Assembly (NCBI GenBank): GCA_002336085.1
Contig: DDEH01000096.1
Span: 1-23,619 of the forward strand
Direction: 5' to 3'
From: Flavobacteriales bacterium UBA1959
Lineage (GTDB): Bacteria > Bacteroidota > Bacteroidia > Flavobacteriales_D > Sanyastnellaceae
Length of the DNA: 23,619 nucleotides
Shown: positions 15,463 to 23,336 of the stretch, one piece after another
Layout of the letters: every line of letters begins with the position of its first letter
Numbering within the stretch: position 1 is the stretch's first letter
The notes under the pieces: model-generated
Seen by the model: only the letters and a program-made list of their open reading frames with translations
The model's database searches: none
What the model was told of the DNA's origin: nothing
Position numbers and translations under genes: made by a program

Positions 15463-16120
15463 ACTCCCCTCTATCCCAGAACGTTTGGCCGCAGTTCGAA
15501 GCGAACTGCCTAACCATGTTACGCTGGTTGCCGTTAGCAAGACCAAACCTCAGACGGCAATCGAATCCGCCGCGTCCACCGGACAAATCGAATTTGGAGA
15601 AAATCGCGCAGCGGAATTGGCCGAAAAAGCTTCCGAATTGGCTTCATTGAACCTGCGGTGGCATCACATTGGTCATTTGCAAACCAAGAAGGTGAAACAA
15701 GTCGTACCCCACGCCCACCTCATCCATGCTGTGGATAGTGAACGATTGCTTTCGGAAATTGAGAAAAGGAGCGCCAGCATTGGAAAAGTTTCAGATGTAT
15801 TGTTGCAAATTCACATCGCTCAGGAAAGCAGCAAGTTTGGCTGGAGCTTTTCAGAATTCGACACTTTTTTACAGGCTCAATCCTGGAATGAGCTCAAACA
15901 TGTTCGCATCCGAGGACTCATGGGAATGGCCACCTTCACAGATGACCACCAACAAATTCGAAGCGAATTTCAATCCCTCAAAAAAGCATTCGACACCACA
16001 TCTTCCATCGGCTCCAGTTGGGACACTTTGTCCATGGGCATGAGTGGTGACTGGAAGATTGCCGTGGATGAAGGCTCGACCATGGTTCGAATTGGCAGTT
16101 CAATCTTTGGAAGCCGATGA
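15452..16120 (+). CDS. YggS/PLPBP-family pyridoxal phosphate homeostasis protein
   Basis: This 222-residue protein shows the family's one-domain alanine-racemase-like barrel. The PLP lysine is Lys30 in LVAVSKTKP, followed by FGENRAAEL, RWHHIGHLQTKKVK, RIRGLMGMATF and the phosphate-binding LSMGMSGDWKIAVDEGSTMVRIGSSIFG. Members bind PLP without a clear enzymatic activity and affect PLP supply and amino-acid balance. Its ATG lies 11 bases inside the DUF1015 gene, and its stop overlaps the next gene as ATGA. Clustering with PLP-dependent SerC fits a PLP-related role. Confidence 0.93.
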   Translation: MKSELPSIPERLAAVRSELPNHVTLVAVSKTKPQTAIESAASTGQIEFGENRAAELAEKASELASLNLRWHHIGHLQTKKVKQVVPHAHLIHAVDSERLLSEIEKRSASIGKVSDVLLQIHIAQESSKFGWSFSEFDTFLQAQSWNELKHVRIRGLMGMATFTDDHQQIRSEFQSLKKAFDTTSSIGSSWDTLSMGMSGDWKIAVDEGSTMVRIGSSIFGSR

Positions 16121-16446
16121 CCAATCGCATGGCACCCTCCACTTCCCAGTCGTCATGGCGAAGATATTATGAGCCGTGGTTAAAGTCTTGGCTCATTCTT
16201 ATGCCAGCGGTCGGTGCAGGAAGTTACTACCTGACCCGCAATGCTTGGCGTCGAATCCGAGCCATTTTGCAAGGTGAAGCGGGTAGCGTTTGGGACGCAC
16301 CTCCTGTTCCCGAAACTGCGGAGCCCGTATCTTTTATCGCTTACGGTGTCAGTGCCGCAGTCATCTTCTCTATTTTTTGGATCGTCATAGCACGGCTTTA
16401 CGTCGCTGCCCAAGCCACTCAACAATCAAATCATCCCCATGAATAG
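16117..16446 (+). CDS. Small membrane protein of unknown function
   Basis: This 109-residue protein has two likely membrane helices, at about 22-40 (LKSWLILMPAVGAGSYYL) and about 72-96 (FIAYGVSAAVIFSIFWIVIA). A basic segment (RNAWRRIRAI) and a Pro-rich loop lie between them. I do not recognise a family. It starts with an ATGA overlap with the YggS-type gene and overlaps the next gene by 8 bases, so it is firmly in the operon and very likely translated. The in-frame ATG five codons later (16129) is an alternative start. Confidence 0.65.
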   Translation: MTNRMAPSTSQSSWRRYYEPWLKSWLILMPAVGAGSYYLTRNAWRRIRAILQGEAGSVWDAPPVPETAEPVSFIAYGVSAAVIFSIFWIVIARLYVAAQATQQSNHPHE

Positions 16447-17530
16447 CCTCTCAAAGCGAATAGAAATTTTCGTATTCTCCATGTTGTTTCTAGCCACTGC
16501 CGTAATTGCCCCAGCTCAAACGCCCAGCAATATCGAAGCGGCCGAGTACGACCCCTCTGGGAATCGGTGGTTCATTTCAAACAATTCCAGTCTTCTTGAA
16601 ACGACTGATGGCGGAGCGAGTTATGCCTATTTTGGAAATGCTACCGCCTCCCATGGAATGGAAGTGATTGACGGCCATCTCTTCGCTCTTGGCAACAACG
16701 TCATTCGGGCATATTCGCTGGAAACAGCCGAGTTGGTAGGAAGTCACGCCATTCCAGGTGCTGCCTTTCTCAATGGTATGGGCAGCCGAACGAATGAATT
16801 GGTCGTGAGCGACTTTAGTAGCGGAAAACTGCATCGGGTCGACATCTCAGATCCCACCAACATGGCAAGTGAGGTCTTGATCAACAATACGGGAACCACT
16901 CCGAATGGAGTCGTGATTGACGAAGCCAATAACCGAGCCATCATAGTCAATTGGTACGGAGACGCCCCCATTCTCGCCGTAGACCTTACCACCGCCGAGC
17001 TGACTACCGTGGTTGCCAATACGGGATTGGGTAATCTTGACGGCGTAGACATCGATGGGCAAGGGCAATTTTACGTCAGCTCTTGGTCTCCCGCTCGCAT
17101 CACGCGGTATTCGAATGACTTCAGCATTTCTGAGTCCGTGGTCCAAGGTGCAGGCTCTGGGCTTTCAAATCCGGCAGACATCAGCTATAGCATTGAAACA
17201 GATTCTCTGGGTGTTGCCAACAGTGGAAATGGTTCTCCTTCATTTCACTTCTTTGGTTCCACCAGTGATGTGCATGCGACTGAAGTGAAAGAGTCAGTGC
17301 ATTGGGACGGACAAAAATTATGCGTCGAATCCCATTTGGCAGGAAGCTGGACGCTTTCGTCCTATTCCATCGCAGGGCAATTGATGGCTTACCATGAAAT
17401 GGAATTGCCCGGAACTGCTGTATACATTGCTCCTGAACGATTGGGATGGGACATTGAGCCTATGTCGATTTGGCAAGTAGTTTCACCATCGGGACAGGTC
17501 TATGCAATCAGGCCGGGTCCACGTCAATAG
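16439..17530 (+). CDS. Secreted SMP-30/NHL-like beta-propeller protein
   Basis: This 363-residue protein has a signal peptide (about 1-27, ending PAQ). Repeated blade-like segments follow: GMEVIDGHLFALGNNVIRAY, NELVVSDFSSGKLHRVDI, TTPNGVVIDEANNRAIIVNW and LDGVDIDGQGQFYVSSW. These fit a six-bladed SMP-30/gluconolactonase or NHL-type propeller. The last 70 residues include SYSIAGQLMAYHEMELPG, which resembles the G-x-L/V strand of type IX secretion C-terminal domains, but the match is loose. No catalytic activity can be assigned. It ends the serC operon and overlaps the 3' end of priA on the other strand by 23 bases. Confidence 0.7.
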   Translation: MNSLSKRIEIFVFSMLFLATAVIAPAQTPSNIEAAEYDPSGNRWFISNNSSLLETTDGGASYAYFGNATASHGMEVIDGHLFALGNNVIRAYSLETAELVGSHAIPGAAFLNGMGSRTNELVVSDFSSGKLHRVDISDPTNMASEVLINNTGTTPNGVVIDEANNRAIIVNWYGDAPILAVDLTTAELTTVVANTGLGNLDGVDIDGQGQFYVSSWSPARITRYSNDFSISESVVQGAGSGLSNPADISYSIETDSLGVANSGNGSPSFHFFGSTSDVHATEVKESVHWDGQKLCVESHLAGSWTLSSYSIAGQLMAYHEMELPGTAVYIAPERLGWDIEPMSIWQVVSPSGQVYAIRPGPRQ

Positions 17531-20003
17531 TGAGTCGAATTCGCTTGAAGCGATCGTCCGATTGAAATGCATCCAAGTCTTGGGCAAGCAAACCCTTATA
17601 GCCCGTTGGAGCCAAGGATCTTTCGAATTTTAGCAGTATAATTCTATGATACAGATCATTAATTTTACTGATTACAGGAGTCTCTGGACCTATTGCCCGG
17701 GCAGCGAATCTTTGACGCAACCGAGAAGCCAAAACTTCTGAAGCGGCTTCTAACCGCTGCTCATCGGAATGCCGTAAGGTCAAACGAATCAAACGGTCAA
17801 ATGGCGGATAGCGATAGTTCTTGCGCTCTGCGAGCTCTTGGCGCACCAATCCGAGGTAGTCATTTTCCATAACTTTCAACATTACCCAATGGTCAGGATT
17901 GTAGGTCTGCAATATGACTTTTCCCCGCTGACCCGATCGGCCCGCTCGGCCCGCAACTTGAGTTAACATTTGAAAAGCACGTTCGAAGCTCCGGAAATCA
18001 GGAAAATTCAGCATGCGGTCAGCATTCAGCACACCGACCAAACCAACATGCGCGAAATCCAATCCTTTGCTCACCATTTGAGTACCCACTAAAACATCGA
18101 ATTCTCGGTTAGCAAATGCTTTAACAAGGCGCTCATGTCCGTGACGACTGCGGGTTGTATCTCTGTCCATACGTGCCACTCTGGCATCGGGGAAAAGCTC
18201 CTGCAACTCCTCTTCGACCCTCTCCGTTCCCAATCCCTTGGGCTCCATTGATTTGTTTCCACATGAACCACAAATTGGAGGAGGTGGCGCAATGTGATAA
18301 CCGCAATGGTGGCAATTCAATTCATTTTTCCACTTATGCACTGTCAAGGGAACATCACAGCGCTCGCATTGAGGCACCCAGGCACATGTACCACATATCC
18401 ATACAGGTGCAAATCCGCGGCGATTTTGAAAGAGAATAACTTGACGATCCGATTTCAACATCTTCTCGATCTCCATTTTTAAAAGACGGGAGAAATGACC
18501 CGACATGGCCCGCTGACGTTGCGCCTTTTTTAAGTCTGCACACACTATTTCGGGTAATAACATCCCCCCATATCGCTCCTTCATCTCCACACGGTCTATT
18601 CGTCCATCTTCCGTGAGCCAATGGGTCTCCACGGAAGGAGTTGCAGAGCCAAGAACTAAAAATGCATTGGCCTGGCGAGACAACCACATAGCTGCATCAC
18701 GCGCTTGGTAGCGAGGAGCAGGATCATGCTGTTTAAAGCTAGCCTCGTGTTCCTCATCCACAATGACCAGACCCAACTTTTGAAAAGGCAAAAACATCGC
18801 TGATCGAGGACCTACAACAAGTTGAGCGGGCGATCCCGTTCCCTTTTTACCCAAGACCTCCAACCAAGTTTCGGTGCGTTCACGCGTGGTAAAGCGGCTG
18901 TGATACACCTGCAAAAAACGTTTGAAATGAAGCTCCAATCGCTGAATCAATTGGGTCGTTAAAGCAATTTCTGGAACTAGAAAAAGAACCGTCTTGCCTT
19001 TTTCCAACGCATCGGCAATAAGGTGGATATACACCTCCGTTTTGCCCGAGCCTGTAACGCCATGCAGCAGCGCAATCCGTTTGCCACTATTATGACTAGA
19101 AGTTAATTCGTTGTACGCTCTCTCCTGCTCTGAGCTCAATTGAGGCAATGGTCTATCCTGCACTTGAGAAGTAGATGCCGCCAATTCAGGCTTTTTTATT
19201 CGGTGTAAAATTCCCTTTTCTGCCATTCGGCGAATGGCAGCTGAATCAGCATTTGCTGCTTCGATTAATACCTTTTCATCAATTTCAGAATCCCATTGTT
19301 GTCCATCGCACAAGGACAGAAAACCGGTGAGGATCCGAGCCTGTTTTGGAGCTCTGCGCTCGAGGTTTTCCACCAACTCTGTCAATGCCTCTTCAAATTG
19401 AAAGTCAGTATCTAAACTAACACGGTACACCATTTTAGGTTTGTAACGTTCCTTCCATTCTTCTTCAGAAACAATCAAGCCACATTCCATGAGACCATTG
19501 AGAATACGTTGTGGATTCTTCAAATCCACGATAGATGAGGCTTCTGACAACTGGAGCCCACCTTGAGCCAAAATTGCTTCGTAAAGCAACAGCGCGCGAT
19601 CGTCCACGTCTTGCCAAATGGCATGCTGTCGATTGGGCGGTTCAGGATGGGGTAAGAACCGGGTTTGGCTACTGAGCTTTAATCCGGCAGGCAGTGCTGC
19701 ACCCATTACCTCTCCACGGGTACACATATAATGGCTGGCCATCCAATCCCATAAATTTCGCTGCTGCAACGGGACAATCGGATAGTCATCGACCACGGCT
19801 TCAAGCGGACGCGGAGCATATTCTTTAGGCGGATCATCATGCACCCGCCAAACAATGGCAATGTGCCGCTTACGCGTACCTACTTGAACAACTACCCGCA
19901 TGCCCGGAATAACCTCTTCATCCTCATCCATCAGGGCATAGGTCAACAACTTAGGAAGTGGCAAGGGCACCACTACATCCGCATATTTTCCCTGGACTTT
20001 CAT
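17508..20003 (-). CDS. priA: Primosomal protein N' (replication restart helicase PriA)
   Basis: From the ATG at 20003 this is an 831-residue protein. PriA reloads the replicative helicase at repaired or stalled forks. The N-terminal DNA-binding domain starts with ADVVVPLPLPKLLTY. The helicase core has Walker A GVTGSGKT (315-322), the DEEH box (416-419), LGSATPS and the C-terminal GRAGRSGQRGKVI. Eight zinc cysteines are all present (537, 540, 546, 549, 564, 567, 578, 581). The frame opens earlier at a GTG (20033), but family starts fit the ATG at 20003. It is divergent from bcp with a 73-base gap. The 3' end overlaps the propeller gene by 23 bases, and no terminator is visible there. Confidence 0.97.
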   Translation of the reverse strand: MKVQGKYADVVVPLPLPKLLTYALMDEDEEVIPGMRVVVQVGTRKRHIAIVWRVHDDPPKEYAPRPLEAVVDDYPIVPLQQRNLWDWMASHYMCTRGEVMGAALPAGLKLSSQTRFLPHPEPPNRQHAIWQDVDDRALLLYEAILAQGGLQLSEASSIVDLKNPQRILNGLMECGLIVSEEEWKERYKPKMVYRVSLDTDFQFEEALTELVENLERRAPKQARILTGFLSLCDGQQWDSEIDEKVLIEAANADSAAIRRMAEKGILHRIKKPELAASTSQVQDRPLPQLSSEQERAYNELTSSHNSGKRIALLHGVTGSGKTEVYIHLIADALEKGKTVLFLVPEIALTTQLIQRLELHFKRFLQVYHSRFTTRERTETWLEVLGKKGTGSPAQLVVGPRSAMFLPFQKLGLVIVDEEHEASFKQHDPAPRYQARDAAMWLSRQANAFLVLGSATPSVETHWLTEDGRIDRVEMKERYGGMLLPEIVCADLKKAQRQRAMSGHFSRLLKMEIEKMLKSDRQVILFQNRRGFAPVWICGTCAWVPQCERCDVPLTVHKWKNELNCHHCGYHIAPPPPICGSCGNKSMEPKGLGTERVEEELQELFPDARVARMDRDTTRSRHGHERLVKAFANREFDVLVGTQMVSKGLDFAHVGLVGVLNADRMLNFPDFRSFERAFQMLTQVAGRAGRSGQRGKVILQTYNPDHWVMLKVMENDYLGLVRQELAERKNYRYPPFDRLIRLTLRHSDEQRLEAASEVLASRLRQRFAARAIGPETPVISKINDLYHRIILLKFERSLAPTGYKGLLAQDLDAFQSDDRFKRIRLTIDVDPA

Positions 20004-20038
20004 AAGTTCAGCAAATTGGGAAGAAATCCCCACAACTC

Positions 20039-20066
20039 TTGCACGAACTTGCAGGAAATACTTTTG
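20039..20066 (+). promoter_or_regulatory. Bacteroidota promoter for bcp (TTG - 17 - TACTTTTG)
   Basis: A perfect -7 box TACTTTTG occupies 20059-20066, and a TTG at 20039-20041 lies 17 bases upstream as a possible -33 element. The box ends 10 bases before the ATG at 20077, so the 5' leader would be only a few bases long. This is the most complete promoter of this type in the window. Confidence 0.6.
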
Positions 20067-20076
20067 TTATACCCTC

Positions 20077-20553
20077 ATGACACAAATCGCTTCACCATTG
20101 AACACCGGAGAAAAAGCACCGGATTTTCACACGACAATTCAAGACGGTTCAAGCCGGAGCTTGGCGAATTACAAAGGCAAAAAACTCGCTCTGTATTTTT
20201 ATCCCCGTGACATGACGCCGGGCTGCACAGCACAAGCCTGCAATTTGACAGAACACTTTGGCGCACTGCAGCAAGCTGGAGTTGAAATTCTCGGTGTGAG
20301 CCCAGACCCTGCTGCGAAGCACATGAAGTTCATCAACAAATACGGGATCACTTTTGATCTGGCATGTGATGAGGACAAATCATTGCACCAAGCATTTGGC
20401 GTTTGGGGGCTAAAAAAATTCATGGGAAAGGAGTACGAAGGCACCCACCGCACCACCTTTTTAATCGATGAAGAAAGCAATATTCATAGCGTGATTCAAA
20501 AACCTAAGACCAAGGACCACGCGGCAGAAATTTTAGCGGGATTCGGACTATAA
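20077..20553 (+). CDS. bcp: Thioredoxin-dependent peroxiredoxin Bcp/PrxQ
   Basis: This 158-residue protein is of normal length for Bcp/PrxQ, a cytoplasmic thiol peroxidase that reduces H2O2 and organic hydroperoxides with thioredoxin. GEKAPDF opens the fold. FYPRDMTPGCTAQACN carries the peroxidatic Cys50 and the resolving Cys55 five residues on, the two-Cys PrxQ arrangement. GVSPDP, the GVWGLKKFMGKEYEGTHRTTFLID segment and the C-terminal KDHAAEIL are all typical. recA follows after 103 bases that seem to hold a promoter of its own. Confidence 0.95.
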   Translation: MTQIASPLNTGEKAPDFHTTIQDGSSRSLANYKGKKLALYFYPRDMTPGCTAQACNLTEHFGALQQAGVEILGVSPDPAAKHMKFINKYGITFDLACDEDKSLHQAFGVWGLKKFMGKEYEGTHRTTFLIDEESNIHSVIQKPKTKDHAAEILAGFGL

Positions 20554-20584
20554 ACCGCTTACAACCTTAAAAGTGGGTTCATCG

Positions 20585-20640
20585 TTGACAAAAAACACCC
20601 CACAACGTAAGTTCATTACGATGCAGGTAGGATACCTTCG
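20585..20640 (+). promoter_or_regulatory. Candidate recA promoter with two inverted repeats
   Basis: A TTGAC (from 20585) lies 20 bases upstream of TAAGTTCA (20608-20615), six of eight to the -7 consensus. This box is inside the inverted repeat CGTAA-GTTCA-TTACG (20606-20620). A second inverted repeat, AGGTA-GGA-TACCT (20625-20637), follows just downstream, and TACCTTCG (20633-20640) is a seven-of-eight -7 match. The arrangement suggests a promoter under an operator, but no known SOS box of this form can be named from sequence alone. Confidence 0.4.
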
Positions 20641-20656
20641 TCCTAAACAAGAAAAC

Positions 20657-21688
20657 ATGGCTGCGGATACACAAAAACTTAAAGCGCTCCAGATGACCCT
20701 GGACCGCATGGACAAGACATTCGGCAAAGGTGCTGTAATGAAATTAGGTGATGAGGTGGTGGAGCCCATTGAGTCCATTCCATCAGGATCGTTGACTCTG
20801 GACCTCGCATTGGGCATTCAAGGCTATCCAAAAGGCCGTGTAGTTGAAATCTACGGTCCGGAAAGCTCAGGAAAGACGACGCTCGCCATTCACGCCATAG
20901 CACAAGCTCAAAAACAAGGCGGTATATGTGCCTTCATCGACGCTGAGCATGCGTTCGATAAGTACTATGCTGAGAGCCTTGGCGTAGACACCGAAAACTT
21001 GCTAATTTCACAGCCCGACAACGGTGAACAAGGATTGGAAATTACCGATAACTTAATTCGGTCCGGTGCCATCGATCTAATAGTCATCGACTCCGTAGCG
21101 GCTTTGACTCCCCGAGCGGAGATTGAAGGTGAAATGGCAGATTCCTCTGTCGGTCTCCAGGCACGCTTAATGTCCAAAGCACTTCGGAAATTAACAGGCT
21201 CCATCAGCAAAACAGGATGCTGCTGCATTTTCATTAATCAATTGCGTGAAAAAATTGGAGTAATGTTTGGCAACCCGGAAACCACAACGGGTGGAAATGC
21301 TTTGAAGTTTTACTCTTCGGTGCGACTAGATATCCGACGCTCCACACAGATCAAAGACGGTGACCGTGTGTTGGGAAATAGAACCAAGGTAAAGGTGGTC
21401 AAAAACAAGGTAGCGCCTCCATTCCGCAGGGCGGAATTTGATATCCTTTATGGCCAAGGAATTTCGAAGTCAGGAGAAATCATCGACTTGGGTGTTGAAA
21501 TGAACATCATTAAAAAGTCAGGTTCGTGGTTCAGCTATGGCGAAACGAAATTGGGACAAGGCCGCGACGCCGTCCGAAGTCTATTGCTCGACAATCCAGA
21601 ATTGCAAGATGAGCTTGAAGCCAAAATCAAAGCTGCCATCCACAAAGAGAACAACCCGGAAATCGTTGAAGAAGCAGAATTGGCTTAA
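20657..21688 (+). CDS. recA: Recombinase RecA
   Basis: From the ATG at 20657 this is a 343-residue protein of standard length. RecA forms filaments on single-stranded DNA for homologous recombination and SOS signalling. KLKALQMTLDRMDKTFGKGAVMKLGD is the usual N-terminus, followed by Walker A GPESSGKT (67-74), FIDAEHAFDKYYAESLGVD, LIVIDSVAALTPRAEIEGE and the L2 loop region INQLREKIGVMFGNPETTTGG. The acidic tail is short (NPEIVEEAELA). The frame is open upstream to a GTG at 20573 and includes an ATG at 20621. These would add unconserved residues and overlap the promoter repeats, so 20657 is preferred. The TPR gene follows 10 bases after the stop. Confidence 0.98.
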   Translation: MAADTQKLKALQMTLDRMDKTFGKGAVMKLGDEVVEPIESIPSGSLTLDLALGIQGYPKGRVVEIYGPESSGKTTLAIHAIAQAQKQGGICAFIDAEHAFDKYYAESLGVDTENLLISQPDNGEQGLEITDNLIRSGAIDLIVIDSVAALTPRAEIEGEMADSSVGLQARLMSKALRKLTGSISKTGCCCIFINQLREKIGVMFGNPETTTGGNALKFYSSVRLDIRRSTQIKDGDRVLGNRTKVKVVKNKVAPPFRRAEFDILYGQGISKSGEIIDLGVEMNIIKKSGSWFSYGETKLGQGRDAVRSLLLDNPELQDELEAKIKAAIHKENNPEIVEEAELA

Positions 21689-21698
21689 TTCACTGCTC

Positions 21699-22739
21699 AT
21701 GAATCCTTTTGAATTCGATTACTATTGGATCAAATCGAAGGCACCGATGTTCGGTGCCTTCGCCATTTTATTCGTGAGCTGCGGAAGTCCAGAGCCATCT
21801 TCTGACGTGGCCAACAGTGTTGCAGCTCAAACTCCAATGAACGTTCTGAATGCGGCAATTTTGGAGCGTCCAAATGACCCCATCAGCTACCACGATCGCG
21901 CTCTTTGGAAGATGGAACAGTCCAATCCCCAAGGAGCCTTTGACGACTGGGGACTGGCGTTGCGCGCCGATTCCGGTTTTGCTGAAGCTTGGGAGCAGCA
22001 AGCAGACATGCTCTTTCAGATGCAGAAGTATGAGGAAAGCCTCGCCAAACTAGACGGCTGCCTAAAACATGCTCCTGAGAGTACACCTTGTCTTTTAAAA
22101 CGCGCTGAATTTGCTATCCACCTTCAACAATTTGAAGAAGCGTTCCAGTATCTGAACGATGCCTTGCGAATGGACAATCAATTGCACGAGGCCTATTGGA
22201 TGAAGGGCAAGATTTATGCGATGACGGGAACCAATGATAAAGCCTTGAGTTCCTATCAAACTGCCATCGAAGTCAATCCTGAATTTTATGAGGGATTCAT
22301 CACGTTGGGCATCTTTTTGGCCGAGCAGTCTGACCCTATGGCTGAGGAGTATTATCGATCAGCTATGGAACTGAGCCCATTGGCTGTTGAGCCGGCCTAT
22401 AATTTGGCCATGTTTTATCAAAATGCACAGCGACTTGATGAATCCATTGAATTGTATCAAAAGATTCTAAACATAGACCCCGAAAATGCTACTGCTTCCT
22501 TCAATCAGGGATATATTCATCTGGAGTACCGTGCCGAATACGACAGCGCAGTTTATTGGTTCTCCGAAGCGATTGAACGGTTACCGTACTACCATCAAGC
22601 CTTCTTCAACCGTGGTTTGGCCTACGAAAGCTTGGGCATGACCGCGGCGGCCATAGAAGACTACGGCCGAGCCCTTCGAATTAAACCGGACTATACCGTG
22701 GCAGCTCGTGCCAAGGAGCGAGCCCTGTTAGAGCAATAA
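21699..22739 (+). CDS. TPR-repeat lipoprotein
   Basis: This 346-residue protein starts at the ATG at 21699, 10 bases after recA. The N-terminus has a short basic part (IKSK), a hydrophobic stretch and a lipobox-like LFVSC with Cys28, suggesting a lipoprotein. The rest is about eight tetratricopeptide repeats, with typical units such as AYWMKGKIYAMTGTNDKALSSYQTAIEVNP, each ending in an acidic/proline turn. TPRs mediate protein contacts; the partner is unknown. A second ATG at 21747 would leave a signal peptide without a charged n-region, so I favour 21699. A 12-bp-stem hairpin lies inside the signal-peptide codons. The frame also extends back into recA to 21537, which is a shadow. Confidence 0.8.
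   Translation: MNPFEFDYYWIKSKAPMFGAFAILFVSCGSPEPSSDVANSVAAQTPMNVLNAAILERPNDPISYHDRALWKMEQSNPQGAFDDWGLALRADSGFAEAWEQQADMLFQMQKYEESLAKLDGCLKHAPESTPCLLKRAEFAIHLQQFEEAFQYLNDALRMDNQLHEAYWMKGKIYAMTGTNDKALSSYQTAIEVNPEFYEGFITLGIFLAEQSDPMAEEYYRSAMELSPLAVEPAYNLAMFYQNAQRLDESIELYQKILNIDPENATASFNQGYIHLEYRAEYDSAVYWFSEAIERLPYYHQAFFNRGLAYESLGMTAAAIEDYGRALRIKPDYTVAARAKERALLEQ
21736..21762 (+). terminator. 12-bp hairpin at the recA/TPR junction, possible attenuator
   Basis: CGAAGGCACCGA (21736-21747) pairs perfectly with TCGGTGCCTTCG (21751-21762) around the loop TGT. The following bases (CCATTTTATTC) are only moderately T-rich. It lies 48 bases after the recA stop, within the N-terminal codons of the TPR gene. 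The alternative ATG at 21747 sits at the loop. It may partly terminate recA transcription or limit expression of the TPR gene; a terminator role is not certain. Confidence 0.5.
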
Positions 22740-22798
22740 TGGGAATGCGCCGAAAAATGAAAGCCTTAAAAAAAGCCCATCAGCATGGAAATGAATAA
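22739..22798 (+). CDS. Possible 19-codon mini-ORF after the TPR gene
   Basis: An ATG overlaps the TPR gene stop by one base (TAATG) and opens a 19-residue, very basic frame (starts MGMRRKMKALKK, ends HGNE) to a TAA at 22796-22798. The overlap form is the same as in other coupled pairs in this window. Length and composition alone do not show that it is a gene. The following 22799-22862 holds nothing else I can support. Confidence 0.2.
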   Translation: MGMRRKMKALKKAHQHGNE

Positions 22799-22863
22799 TG
22801 CTATGAATGATCAAGAATCATGCAGCTTTATTTCATTCAAAAAAATTAAAAAGTCATGAACGA

Positions 22864-22889
22864 AAAAAGCCGGCTCGTGCCGGCTTTTT
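22864..22889. terminator. Strong bidirectional intrinsic terminator
   Basis: AAAAAGCCGGC (22864-22874) pairs perfectly with GCCGGCTTTTT (22879-22889) around the loop TCGT. The A and T tracts make it work in both directions. It lies between the convergent TPR gene (plus) and rplT (minus), 20 bases from the rplT stop, and should end both transcripts. Confidence 0.9.
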
Positions 22890-22909
22890 CATTTCCAAAT
22901 GGGTCTTGG

Positions 22910-23254
22910 TTACTTCACCTGATCCACCACCGCTTTGAAAGCGTCAGGATGGTTCATAGCCAAGTCCGCTAAAACTTTCCGGTTCAATTCAATTCCTTTG
23001 GTGGAACATTTCCCCATGAATACACTGTATGACATTCCGTGTTGACGTGCTCCAGCATTAATCCGTTGGATCCAGAGTGAACGGAATTGACGCTTTCGCT
23101 GCTTTCTTCCAGAGTAAGCGTAGAGAAGTCCTTTCTCTACAGCGTTCTTGGCGACAGTCCAAACATTCTTGCGGGCACCGTAGTACCCTTTGGCCATCTT
23201 GAGGATTTTTTTTCTACGCGTCCTCGACGCGACTGAGTTGGTTGCTCTTGGCAT
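22910..23254 (-). CDS. rplT: 50S ribosomal protein L20
   Basis: This 114-residue protein is a typical L20, an early-assembling 23S rRNA-binding protein. It starts MPRATNSVASRTRRKKILKM, then AKGYYGARKNVWTVAKNAV, RKQRKRQFRSLWIQRINAGAR and LNRKVLADLAMNHPDAF, all conserved. It is the last gene of the infC-rpmI-rplT cluster and is followed by the strong terminator. In some bacteria L20 represses this operon by binding its mRNA; whether that holds here cannot be read directly. Confidence 0.98.
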   Translation of the reverse strand: MPRATNSVASRTRRKKILKMAKGYYGARKNVWTVAKNAVEKGLLYAYSGRKQRKRQFRSLWIQRINAGARQHGMSYSVFMGKCSTKGIELNRKVLADLAMNHPDAFKAVVDQVK

Positions 23255-23303
23255 TTTAAAAGTTCTTTTTGATAAACGGCGCTGGACAATTCCAGACTTG
23301 AAA

Positions 23304-23336
23304 AACCGATTACCGGGTTAAACGTACCGGTTGGTT
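23304..23336. repeat. Imperfect hairpin in the rpmI-rplT gap
   Basis: In the 98-base gap between rpmI and rplT, ACCGG (23312-23316) can pair with CCGGT (23327-23331), extended by AACC (23304-23307) with GGTT (23333-23336) across an asymmetric bulge. An alternative pairing AACCG (23304-23308) with CGGTT (23328-23332) competes. It has no T-tract, so it is not a terminator. A leader structure controlling rplT, or chance, are both possible. Confidence 0.35.

Noticed and set aside
20004..20033. GTG start adding 10 residues to PriA
   Set aside because: PriA proteins normally begin just before the ADVVVPLPLP-like segment, matched by the ATG at 20003.
20573..20656. GTG or ATG starts giving RecA an N-terminal extension
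   Set aside because: The added residues are not conserved in RecA and overlap the likely promoter and its inverted repeats; MAADTQKLKALQ at 20657 fits the family.
21537..21698. TPR gene starting inside recA
   Set aside because: These codons are the recA 3' end read in another frame, and the lipoprotein signal requires a start at 21699 or 21747.
22740..22909. Possible small RNA or tRNA in the gap between the TPR gene and rplT
   Set aside because: I saw no cloverleaf or other recognisable RNA; apart from the mini-ORF, the only clear structure is the terminator.
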